A stretch of DNA of 33,548 nucleotides from a virus, in the IMG/VR virus record IMGVR_UViG_3300046007_002096, positions 1-33,548 of that record; one strand, written 5' to 3'. A program made the translations under genes and the position numbers. The notes under the pieces were generated by a model, which ran no database searches, had not been told where the DNA came from, and saw nothing but the letters and a program-made list of their open reading frames with translations. Position 1 is the stretch's first letter; each line of letters opens with the position of its first letter. Positions 7,566-15,051 of the stretch are shown piece by piece.

Positions 7566-10500
7566 ATGGCATTAACATCACCTGGCGTAGAAGTTACAAT
7601 CATTGACCAAAGTCAATATCTTCCAGCCCAAACAGGATCAGTTCCGTTGGTTGTCTTTGCAACAGCGGCAAATAAAGCGAACCCTACAGATACAGGCGTA
7701 GCATTAGGTACAACAGCTGCGAATGCAGGAAAGTTATATCTAGTAACTAGTCAGCGTGATCTAGTATCTTTATACGGTAACCCATTCTTTTACACAACAA
7801 CAAACGGTACTCCAATTCAAGGTTACGAATTAAACGAATATGGATTACTAGCTGCATATTCTGCACTAGGTGTGACAAATCGCGTGTATGCACTACGCGC
7901 CGATATTGATTTGGCAAGTTTAGTAGGTCAAACAGGACGTCCAGTAGGCGCTCCAGATGATGGCGCATATTGGTTAGATACAACTTTGACTAATTGGGGT
8001 ATCTATGAATTTAATGCAACTACAGGTCAGTTCACACTTCAAGATCCTTTAGTTATAACAGATGCAGATAACGTAGTCAGTGGTCTTCCAGCAGGGTACT
8101 TAGGTTCTGTAGGATCATACGCTGTGATCGCATTGCAAACTACAGCGGTCCCAACAGCGACAACGGCTCAGCAATTTTTCTATAAGAATTCATTCAATGA
8201 ATGGGTAGCATTGGACAGTAACGAATGGCATGATACAGTTCCTTCAATTACTGGTGCTAATTCAAATCCAGCATTAACAGCAGGACAAACTTTTGCCGTC
8301 ACAATTACTGATCAAAACTTAAATCCACAAACAGCAACAATCACTGTTCCTGGACTTGGATCAAATAATGTAACAGGCGTTGCTGGTGCTATCAATGATT
8401 TGGGTTGGTCAAATCTATCAGCAGGAGTCAATTCAGCTGGACGTTTGTTAATTTATACAAAGAAAAGAGTAGATATTGCTGCAGGTACTGGTACAGTATT
8501 GACTGACCTAGGTATTACCGCAGGTGCATATTTCTCACCAAGCTTTTTCTTAGGTACAGCATCACAACAACCACTATGGCAGACAGGTCAATCACAACCA
8601 CGTCCTAGCGGTTCTGTATGGATAAAGATAGGCGCAGCAGGTAACGGTTTTAATCCTGTAATGTCAGAGTATGACGGTACAGTAGATGCCTGGATCGCAA
8701 AAACTATCACTTTGGCTAATGGAGACGCAGCGGCTATCGACGCGCTAGATGCGACAGGTGGTCAAGCAATTCCAGCTGGCACGATTTATGCACAGTATTC
8801 ATATAATTTTACTTTTGCTCCATGTCATCCAGGACCAATATATTTCTGGAAGCGTCTAGCAACAGGCCCAACTGTAGTGACTGGCACTAACACTAGCCCA
8901 AGTTTCGATGCAGGTCCATATACAGCATCAATCTTTATCACTACTCCAAACAGCACAGCTTGGTCAGGTCCTTATACAATGACTTTGGCAGATAATACTT
9001 TTGCTGAAGATTTCGTAGAAGCCTGGCAGTTAGCAAGCGTTCCTTACACAACGGCTGAAGTGACTACAGACGGTGCAATTCAAATCACTCATACATTGGG
9101 TGGATCAATTAGAATCAACGACATTGACGATACGACAGGTACTTCAAATGGATTGATGGCTGAAGCAGGATTTGTAGCTGGATCAACAGATGGTTGCAAA
9201 CCAGGCTTTATCGAATTCACTAGTTTTGATGTCGCGCAAAGCAGCACTTCAGGTGCAGGTGCAGGGCTACAAATCTCAGTGGCTATCGCAATTGGTGACC
9301 AATATCTAGGGGGTGCAATCAACGCAGGTGGTACTGGTTATGTTGTAGGAGATACAGTAACTTTTGCAGGTACTGACTTGGGCGGCACATCAGCTAACGA
9401 TCTAGAAATCGTAATTAATAATGTAGGCGCCGGCGGTGCTGTGCTTGGCTATGTATTCGGAAGCGGCGAACCAAACGTTCCTGATTATCATTACGAAGTT
9501 CAACTAAGTAATTGGGTAGAATTCAGCTATACAGCAAATGAAGGTGCCCCAACTGAAACTCCAGCAAATAATACTAATTGGTATTATAGTGTGACAGATG
9601 AAGTTGATGTCATGGTTAAAACTTCAACAGGTTGGAAAGGTTATCGTAACGTAAACTTTGATAGTAGCGGTTTCCCACTACCATCAGGTACAAACACAAC
9701 TGATCCAAACGGTCCGCTTGTAAGCGCAAGTATACCAACTACACAATCAGACGGTACAGCATTAGCATATGGTGATTTGTGGGTAGATACCAGTGCTGAA
9801 GCACTTGAAAATTATCCAGTAATCAGCCGCTGGCAGAATGTTGACGGCGAAGATAAATGGGTATTGATCGATAATAGCGATCAAACAAGTTCAACTGGTA
9901 TCGTATTTGCTGACGCTCGTTGGTCAAGCAATCAAAATACTATCAACCCAGCAAACGATCCAATTCCAACTATCAAATCATTGCTAACAAGCAATAATAC
10001 TGATTTGGATGCCCCAGCAGCAAATTTATATCCAGTAGGATGTTTGTTGTTCAATACTCGTCGTAGCGGTAATAACGTAAAACAATATAGAAGCAACTAC
10101 TTCAATGCTGTTTCATTCCCAGACGAAACATTGCCAACAATTCGCAGCACTTGGGTAAGTGTAAGTGGATTACAATCAAATGGCAGTCCTTACATGGGTC
10201 GCAAGGCACAACGTGCAATGGTAGTTGAATCACTACGCAGCGTATTAGCAACTAATACAGCGATACGTGATGAAGATAACTTCTTTAATCTAATGGCTAC
10301 ACCAAATTATCCTGAATGTCAGCCAAATATGATTGAAGTCAACGGTGCCCGCGGCGAGACTTGCTACATTTTAGGTGACACTCCAATGCGTCTACCAGAA
10401 AGTGCAACAGCAATTCAAGCATGGGCAACTAACGCAGCAGGTGCTACAAGCACAGGTGAAGCAGGATTAGTGACACGCAACACTTATATGGGCTTGTTCT

Positions 10501-11141
10501 ATCCAAGTGGTCTAGCAACAGACTTAAGTGGTAACGAAGTAGCGGTTCCGGCAAGTCACATGATGCTACGCACATTCTTGCGCAACGATACAATCGCTTA
10601 TCCTTGGTTCGCAGCTGCAGGTGTTCGTCGTGGTATCATCGATAATGCGTTAAGCATCGGTTATCTTGACAGCACGACTGGCGAGTTTATCACTACTAAG
10701 ACAAGACTTGGTATTCGTGATACATTGTATGAAAACTTCATCAACCCACTAGTGTTCTTCACTGGTAACGGCTTGTTGAACTATGGTAACAAGACATCAT
10801 TCAATAGCCAGAGCGCATTGGATAGAACTAACGTAGCAAGACTCGTTGCTTATATCCGTCGTCAATTGACTATCGCAGCAAGACCATTCGTATTTGAACC
10901 AAATGACACAACAACACGCCAAGAAATTTCAGGTGTAGTCGAGTCATTGATGATTGATCTAATTGCGAAGAGAGGTATCTATGATTACTTGGTTGTTTGC
11001 GATGAGTCAAACAACACACCAGCAAGAATAGATCGTAATGAGTTGTGGATCGACGTAGCAATTGAGCCAGTGAAGGCTGCTGAATTCATCTACATCCCAG
11101 TACGTATATTGAACACTGGTGAGATTGGAAATCAGGGATAA
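7566..11141 (+). CDS. gp18: gp18-like tail sheath protein, very long
   Basis: This is the contractile tail sheath subunit. The N-terminus (MALTSPGVEVTIIDQS) and the region to about residue 120 match the family. The C-terminal part from about residue 870 carries the conserved sheath core: MGRKAQRAMVVESL, ALDRTNVARLVAYIRRQL near 1084, RQEISGVVESLM, and RGIYDYLVVCDE near 1136. At 1191 residues it is almost twice T4 gp18 (659). The extra length lies in the middle (about 130-850) and consists of Thr/Gly/Ala-rich beta-type segments, including a GTGYVVGDTVTF module near residue 589. Such insertions would lie on the outer surface of the sheath. The frame is uninterrupted, and a late promoter and leader hairpin precede it. 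Sheath identity is very secure; the role of the insertion is unknown. Confidence 0.93.
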   Translation: MALTSPGVEVTIIDQSQYLPAQTGSVPLVVFATAANKANPTDTGVALGTTAANAGKLYLVTSQRDLVSLYGNPFFYTTTNGTPIQGYELNEYGLLAAYSALGVTNRVYALRADIDLASLVGQTGRPVGAPDDGAYWLDTTLTNWGIYEFNATTGQFTLQDPLVITDADNVVSGLPAGYLGSVGSYAVIALQTTAVPTATTAQQFFYKNSFNEWVALDSNEWHDTVPSITGANSNPALTAGQTFAVTITDQNLNPQTATITVPGLGSNNVTGVAGAINDLGWSNLSAGVNSAGRLLIYTKKRVDIAAGTGTVLTDLGITAGAYFSPSFFLGTASQQPLWQTGQSQPRPSGSVWIKIGAAGNGFNPVMSEYDGTVDAWIAKTITLANGDAAAIDALDATGGQAIPAGTIYAQYSYNFTFAPCHPGPIYFWKRLATGPTVVTGTNTSPSFDAGPYTASIFITTPNSTAWSGPYTMTLADNTFAEDFVEAWQLASVPYTTAEVTTDGAIQITHTLGGSIRINDIDDTTGTSNGLMAEAGFVAGSTDGCKPGFIEFTSFDVAQSSTSGAGAGLQISVAIAIGDQYLGGAINAGGTGYVVGDTVTFAGTDLGGTSANDLEIVINNVGAGGAVLGYVFGSGEPNVPDYHYEVQLSNWVEFSYTANEGAPTETPANNTNWYYSVTDEVDVMVKTSTGWKGYRNVNFDSSGFPLPSGTNTTDPNGPLVSASIPTTQSDGTALAYGDLWVDTSAEALENYPVISRWQNVDGEDKWVLIDNSDQTSSTGIVFADARWSSNQNTINPANDPIPTIKSLLTSNNTDLDAPAANLYPVGCLLFNTRRSGNNVKQYRSNYFNAVSFPDETLPTIRSTWVSVSGLQSNGSPYMGRKAQRAMVVESLRSVLATNTAIRDEDNFFNLMATPNYPECQPNMIEVNGARGETCYILGDTPMRLPESATAIQAWATNAAGATSTGEAGLVTRNTYMGLFYPSGLATDLSGNEVAVPASHMMLRTFLRNDTIAYPWFAAAGVRRGIIDNALSIGYLDSTTGEFITTKTRLGIRDTLYENFINPLVFFTGNGLLNYGNKTSFNSQSALDRTNVARLVAYIRRQLTIAARPFVFEPNDTTTRQEISGVVESLMIDLIAKRGIYDYLVVCDESNNTPARIDRNELWIDVAIEPVKAAEFIYIPVRILNTGEIGNQG

Positions 11142-11148
11142 TTAGAGT

Positions 11149-11156
11149 TATAAATA
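11149..11156 (+). promoter_or_regulatory. late promoter box TATAAATA of gp19
   Basis: An exact late box ends five bases before an ATG at 11162. That ATG opens a four-codon ORF rather than gp19 itself, which begins at 11178. Confidence 0.7.
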
Positions 11157-11161
11157 GAATT

Positions 11162-11176
11162 ATGGAGAAATACTAA
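11162..11176 (+). CDS. possible leader mini-ORF (MEKY) before gp19
   Basis: This is ATG followed by three codons and TAA, placed five bases after the late box and ending one base before the gp19 ATG. If the transcript starts at this AUG, ribosomes could load here and reinitiate at gp19. The same bases also supply GGAG (11164-11167), ten bases from the gp19 ATG, so a plain Shine-Dalgarno explanation is equally possible. Confidence 0.3.
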   Translation: MEKY

Positions 11177-11177
11177 A

Positions 11178-11813
11178 ATGGCTGCAATATCATTAAACAG
11201 AATGTCAGTTGCTGGTAGTGACGGAGGTTCTGGTAACCAAGGCTTATTAATGCCTAAACTACAATATCGCTTTAGAGTTAAGTTTCTAAACTTTGGCGTA
11301 GACACATTAGCAGGTTTAAGTCTTACTAGACAAATCGTTGACGTAGCAAGACCAACTGTACAGTTTGATCAGGTAACACTACCTGTTTACAACAGCACAG
11401 TAAAACTAGCTGGTAAGCATCAGTGGACAGACATCACATGCACGATTCGTGATGAAGCTACAGGTGAAGTTTCTAAGGCAGTTGGCCAGCAGTTACAAAA
11501 GCAATTAGACTTTATGGAACAGGCTTCAGCAGCAGCAGGTCAAGATTACAAGTTCCAAACTAATATTGAAATATTAGATGGTGGTAACGGCACTTCAGCA
11601 CCAGTAGTACTAGAAACTTGGGAACTATATGGTTGCTGGTTACGTACAGCTAACTACCAACAGTTAAACTATGGCCAAAGTGATGCTGTAACTATTCAGT
11701 TAACAATTTGCTATGATAATGCATTGCAGACACCACTAGCAAGTGGCGTAGGCGCACCAATCGGCAGATTACTATCAGGTAGTTTGGCTAGCGGAGTCGG
11801 CACAGTAACCTGA
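11178..11813 (+). CDS. gp19: gp19-like tail tube protein
   Basis: This is the tail tube subunit, the inner channel for DNA ejection. The 211-residue protein follows the gp19 pattern: a LQYRFRVKFLNFG strand near 29-41, LTRQIVDVARPTVQFDQVTLPVYNS near 49-73, a KHQWTDITCTIRDE strand near 80-93, and a late W-E-L-Y-G-C-W-L stretch typical of tube-fold proteins. T4 gp19 is 163 residues; the extra length is mainly a Gly-rich N-terminus and a Gly/Ser-rich tail. It follows the sheath gene as in T4 and has its own late box. A perfect 14-base palindrome spans its stop codon. Confidence 0.88.
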   Translation: MAAISLNRMSVAGSDGGSGNQGLLMPKLQYRFRVKFLNFGVDTLAGLSLTRQIVDVARPTVQFDQVTLPVYNSTVKLAGKHQWTDITCTIRDEATGEVSKAVGQQLQKQLDFMEQASAAAGQDYKFQTNIEILDGGNGTSAPVVLETWELYGCWLRTANYQQLNYGQSDAVTIQLTICYDNALQTPLASGVGAPIGRLLSGSLASGVGTVT

Positions 11814-11821
11814 TATCAGGT
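11808..11821. repeat. perfect 14-base palindrome at the gp19 stop codon
   Basis: ACCTGATATCAGGT is self-complementary and contains the gp19 stop TGA. In RNA it can fold as a five-pair stem with an ATAT loop. No T-run follows. It may slow 3' decay or set the ratio between gp19 and the next gene, or be a protein binding site. Confidence 0.5.
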
Positions 11822-11832
11822 AAATTAACCTA

Positions 11833-13086
11833 ATGTCTTGGGGTGGATACAATAAAGGCTATTGGGCCGAACAATTGCAAAATGCCCTCGGTGCTTTCAT
11901 AGGAACACCGGGGGCTCCTAGTGGGGCATATCTAAGAGATTTTCGCCATGCTGCAAAAACTTTTGTAAGCGACACTTATGCTCTCGCTCCTAAATTCAAG
12001 TTTCTTTTTCACACATATTTTAATATTAATCCAGCTGCTCTTGATTCAACGATGACAGCAAATTTTAGTAATTATGGATTATTAGTCAAAGATATAAGAT
12101 TACCTAGCTATCGTTTTGCGACACATACACTAAATCAATATAATCGCAAAAGAATTGTTCAGACTAAGATCAATTACGATCCAGTAGAAATTACTTTTCA
12201 TGATGATAACAGTAACGTTATAAACAAGTTGTGGTATGCATATTATACATATTATTATAAAGATGCTGCTAAACTATCAAAAAATCCAGGTAGTAACACA
12301 ACTCAAAGCACACAAGCAGATTTTAATACAAGAAATACTTATAGTGATGATGCGCAAGGTAGTTTTGACTGGGGATATGTAGGCGAGATAAGCACAAATG
12401 CATCCGGCGCAAATACTAAAAAACCTTTTTTTAATAATATAACTGTGTATGGATTTAATCAACACCAATATATTGCTTATCAATTAATAAATCCAATGAT
12501 TGCAAATTTTGCTCACGATTCTTATGATTACGATCAAGGTAACGGAGTGATGCAAAATCGTATGACTATAGAATACGAAACAGTGCAATATTACGAAGGT
12601 GCATTCAATGGTGAAACATTACCTAATATTGAGACAGGTAACTTTGCTGATGCAGCAAATTATGATAGAGAATTAAGTCCTATCACTGTTCCCGGAGCTA
12701 ATGGCAAGATATTAGGTCAGGGTGGGTTCGTAGACGGTATAGGTGGTTTTGTAAATGCATTAGGCGATAAAAATATTTTAGGTGCCATAAAGATAGCAGG
12801 TGCCACTTATAACAATTATAAATCATATAATGCAAAAACCGCGCTTAAACAAGAAGCTGAAAATTTACTATTAGGCGCCTTAGGTCAGTTAAAAGTAGGA
12901 CCTACAATACGTAATCAACAAACACAAACTCCTGTAAAACAAGAGACACCTACAAACAATGGTGCAGGTTCACCTACAATATCTAATGGTTCACAACCGG
13001 GCGTAGTAGGAGGAGATCCAACAGCAGGTTCTCAAGTACCTTCTACCACTTCACCGCGCCAACCTAGAGTAAGAGGACCAATCTAA
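11833..13086 (+). CDS. tail-tube-like structural protein (possibly gp54-type tube initiator)
   Basis: This 417-residue virion protein has a tube-fold flavour. KFKFLFHTYFNIN near 55-67, LVKDIRLPSYRFATHTLNQY near 86-105 and KINYDPVEITFHDD near 113-126 parallel the order of strands in gp19. A second set follows (FNNITVYGFNQHQY, then MTIEYETVQYYEG). T4 has two enlarged tube-fold proteins, gp48 and gp54, that start the tube on the baseplate, and the arrangement here is closest to gp54. The C-terminal 110 residues are Gln/Thr/Pro/Gly-rich and probably disordered. It starts 19 bases after gp19 without its own late box, so it is co-transcribed. The structural class is fairly sure; the exact T4 equivalent is not. 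Confidence 0.6.
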   Translation: MSWGGYNKGYWAEQLQNALGAFIGTPGAPSGAYLRDFRHAAKTFVSDTYALAPKFKFLFHTYFNINPAALDSTMTANFSNYGLLVKDIRLPSYRFATHTLNQYNRKRIVQTKINYDPVEITFHDDNSNVINKLWYAYYTYYYKDAAKLSKNPGSNTTQSTQADFNTRNTYSDDAQGSFDWGYVGEISTNASGANTKKPFFNNITVYGFNQHQYIAYQLINPMIANFAHDSYDYDQGNGVMQNRMTIEYETVQYYEGAFNGETLPNIETGNFADAANYDRELSPITVPGANGKILGQGGFVDGIGGFVNALGDKNILGAIKIAGATYNNYKSYNAKTALKQEAENLLLGALGQLKVGPTIRNQQTQTPVKQETPTNNGAGSPTISNGSQPGVVGGDPTAGSQVPSTTSPRQPRVRGPI

Positions 13087-13448
13087 TGTTGTACGATATA
13101 CAAAGACAAACACAAGAACAAACAGTAAAAATTTTTGATGCCTTTTACAAACAAAATACAGTTATTCCCACAAATCAATATGACTACGTTAAAAGTTATT
13201 TTGATAGCGTATGTGACACAAAACAAATAGCAGCAAATTTTACTGCTGTATTTTTTAGAATGGCAGAAGCGAACGGTATAGATGCTATGGTTTTGCTTGA
13301 AGAATTACAAGGTAGAGCAAAAACAAAAGTTGATTTAAGTCAAATAATGGCTTATTACTTTAACAGTTTCAAATCAAAGACTAGCTTATATGGATTAGCA
13401 GTAGTTCCTACTCCTAATCAGGCAGTAGCAAGAAACGTTGTATTATAA
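13086..13448 (+). CDS. conserved hypothetical virion-cluster protein, 120 aa
   Basis: This 120-residue mostly helical protein has FDAFYKQNTVIPTNQYD near 18-34, a NFTAVFFRMAEANGIDAMVLLE segment near 51-72, and the ending PNQAVARNVVL. Similar small proteins sit among tail and head completion genes in marine T4-like phages; their function is unknown. The start shares one base with the preceding stop (TAATG), implying translational coupling. gp4 begins one base after its stop. A tail or baseplate assembly factor is the likeliest role given its position, but nothing in the sequence proves it. Confidence 0.6.
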   Translation: MLYDIQRQTQEQTVKIFDAFYKQNTVIPTNQYDYVKSYFDSVCDTKQIAANFTAVFFRMAEANGIDAMVLLEELQGRAKTKVDLSQIMAYYFNSFKSKTSLYGLAVVPTPNQAVARNVVL

Positions 13449-13449
13449 T

Positions 13450-13887
13450 ATGGCAAATTTTGCTCAAGGCAAATATCAGTGCAAAAACAAAGGTAAGTAT
13501 ATAGGCACTCATGTACCTAGATATCGCAGTGGTTGGGAATTAACATTTATGATGTTTTGTGACAATCATGATAGCGTGATATCTTGGGCCAGCGAATCTA
13601 TACAGATACCCTATAGAAATCCACTGACCGGCAAATCCACAATTTATGTGCCGGATTTTTTTGTGCAATATCAAGATAAGCATGGAAGACAGAGGGCTGA
13701 ACTTGTTGAAATAAAGCCCAAAAAGCAAAGCCTTATAGAAAGTAGAACAGCAAGTGCTAGAGATAGAGCAGCTGTAGCAGTAAACCATGCAAAATGGGCA
13801 GCAGCAACTGCCTATTGTAAGAAGGCAGGATTGACATTCAGAGTCATTACAGAGGACGATCTTTTCTATAAGAAGGGCAAAAGTTAA
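13450..13887 (+). CDS. gp4: gp4-like head completion protein
   Basis: This 145-residue protein, taken from the ATG at 13450, starts one base after the previous stop. A TTG four codons earlier is in frame but would overlap the previous gene. It matches T4 gp4 (150 residues): GKYQCKNKGKY at the N-terminus, YRSGWELTFMMFCDNHDSV, WASESIQIPYRNPLTGK, YVPDFFVQY and LVEIKPKKQ, ending with AKWAAATAYCKKAGLTFRVIT. The E...PDF...EIKP pattern is that of a TnsA-like nuclease fold, with candidate active-site residues in PDF and EIK. In T4, gp4 acts late in head completion so that heads can join tails. This is a secure call. Confidence 0.88.
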   Translation: MANFAQGKYQCKNKGKYIGTHVPRYRSGWELTFMMFCDNHDSVISWASESIQIPYRNPLTGKSTIYVPDFFVQYQDKHGRQRAELVEIKPKKQSLIESRTASARDRAAVAVNHAKWAAATAYCKKAGLTFRVITEDDLFYKKGKS

Positions 13888-13895
13888 AATAAATA
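13888..13895 (+). promoter_or_regulatory. late promoter box AATAAATA of gp16
   Basis: A one-mismatch late box overlaps the end region of gp4 and lies four bases before the ATG at 13900. A start of transcription at the AUG is expected from the T4 spacing. Confidence 0.6.
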
Positions 13896-13899
13896 CTTC

Positions 13900-14373
13900 A
13901 TGACCAAAAAGTTAGAAGAGTTGTTTGAACTTGCAAGTGGTACTGAAGAAAGCAAAGACATAGAATTGCCCCCTGAAACACAAGAAGTTACAGAAACAGC
14001 ACTTAACAATCTAGAAAAGATTGAGAACGCATTACCTCAGGTGCGTGGGTTAGAAGTAGCGGACCATGAGATGGACGATCTTGCTGACCTAGCCAAAAAC
14101 AGTTATAAAGATTTGATGGATCTAGGTATGCAGGTCGATAGTCGCTACAGCAGCGAAATCTTTAATGTCGCAGGTACTATGTTAGGACATGCCATCACAG
14201 CAAAAACAGCAAAAGTACAGAAAAAATTAAAGATGATTGAGTTACAACTTAAGAAAGCAGGTCTTGATCAGAAACTTGCAAGTAAGGAAGAAAAGATCGA
14301 GGCTACCCCGTTAGGTGAAGGGAAAGTACTTGACCGTAATGAATTACTTAAGTCCTTGATAAGTAAAAACTGA
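13900..14373 (+). CDS. gp16: probable small terminase subunit (gp16-like)
   Basis: This 157-residue acidic, helical protein has the shape of T4-type small terminase: an acidic, poorly ordered N-terminus, then a helical hairpin (LADLAKNSYKDLMDLGMQV, then SSEIFNVAGTMLGHAITAKT) and a Lys-rich helix (KVQKKLKMIELQLKKAGL). In T4, gp16 (164 residues) forms rings that regulate the gp17 packaging ATPase and help choose the DNA. The segment with EIFNVAGTMLGHA parallels the MEVFATLMGQM stretch of T4 gp16. The large subunit is not next to it; it is followed instead by head-targeted proteins. A late box is four bases from its ATG. Function is inferred from this layout, so confidence is moderate. Confidence 0.6.
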   Translation: MTKKLEELFELASGTEESKDIELPPETQEVTETALNNLEKIENALPQVRGLEVADHEMDDLADLAKNSYKDLMDLGMQVDSRYSSEIFNVAGTMLGHAITAKTAKVQKKLKMIELQLKKAGLDQKLASKEEKIEATPLGEGKVLDRNELLKSLISKN

Positions 14374-14380
14374 AATTAGT

Positions 14381-14388
14381 GATAAATA
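14381..14388 (+). promoter_or_regulatory. late promoter box GATAAATA (14408-20046 unit)
   Basis: A one-mismatch late box lies 19 bases before the ATG at 14408, leaving a short leader. It probably drives the two head-targeted proteins up to the terminator near 20090. Confidence 0.6.
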
Positions 14389-14407
14389 TTAGATACAGGA
14401 TATACGT

Positions 14408-15040
14408 ATGAAAAGCCTAAAACAATACATTGCTGAAAGTGTACATTTATATGATGTAACAATTAAAATTGCTGGAGAAATTGATAAAAATTTCATAGAT
14501 TTGTTCATTCACAATCTAAAGAAGTTTGATCCAGCAACTCCAATCACACCTAAGACACTTCCTATCGCTAAAGATGCTTATGGTTTTCCAGGCTTAAGCA
14601 ACGAACCAGTAACACTACTACGTTGCAAGTTCCGTTATCCTGCTACAGAACCAATGGTGCAACAGCTGGCACAACTATTAGGTTATAATGTAAATTATGT
14701 ACGTTTAGTTGATAGCAAATATGACGACAGCATCAATAATGAAAGCGAACAGTATGCTAATCAGATGGAACATAGTCCTGTATTGACACATGAAGAGATG
14801 GAAGATGCGGGCGATGCAGCTAAAAAAGCAAATAAAGATTATAGTAATTCATATCTAGATAGCATCAAAGCACAAAGCAAGGATGGTTTCCAAGGCAAGG
14901 ATATTCCTTATGATGCAAAGCGCACTCCAGACAGTTTCGATCCATTCAAGCCATACCTAGATGATAAATCAAAGGGCAACAAGAGCCCAATGACAAACAT
15001 CACACGCCCTGCTAAACCAAAAACAGGCGCGATGGCGTAA
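14408..15040 (+). CDS. putative internal head protein with capsid-targeting N-terminus, 210 aa
   Basis: This 210-residue hydrophilic protein begins MKSLKQYIAES, a pattern like the capsid-targeting sequences of T4 internal proteins (a short amphipathic helix ending in a gp21 protease site). Here the site would be I-A-E followed by S, at residues 8-11. Residues 15-110 look globular, with alternating strands and helices (VTIKIAGEIDKNFIDLFIHNLKKFD; VTLLRCKFRYP; LLGYNVNYVRLVD). The second half is charged, Asn/Ser/Lys-rich and probably disordered. It precedes the giant protein at 15052 by 11 bases and shares its promoter. A role in prohead assembly or as a packaged protein is inferred from the N-terminus and the late context. 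Confidence 0.6.
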   Translation: MKSLKQYIAESVHLYDVTIKIAGEIDKNFIDLFIHNLKKFDPATPITPKTLPIAKDAYGFPGLSNEPVTLLRCKFRYPATEPMVQQLAQLLGYNVNYVRLVDSKYDDSINNESEQYANQMEHSPVLTHEEMEDAGDAAKKANKDYSNSYLDSIKAQSKDGFQGKDIPYDAKRTPDSFDPFKPYLDDKSKGNKSPMTNITRPAKPKTGAMA

Positions 15041-15051
15041 GAGGTTTTATC

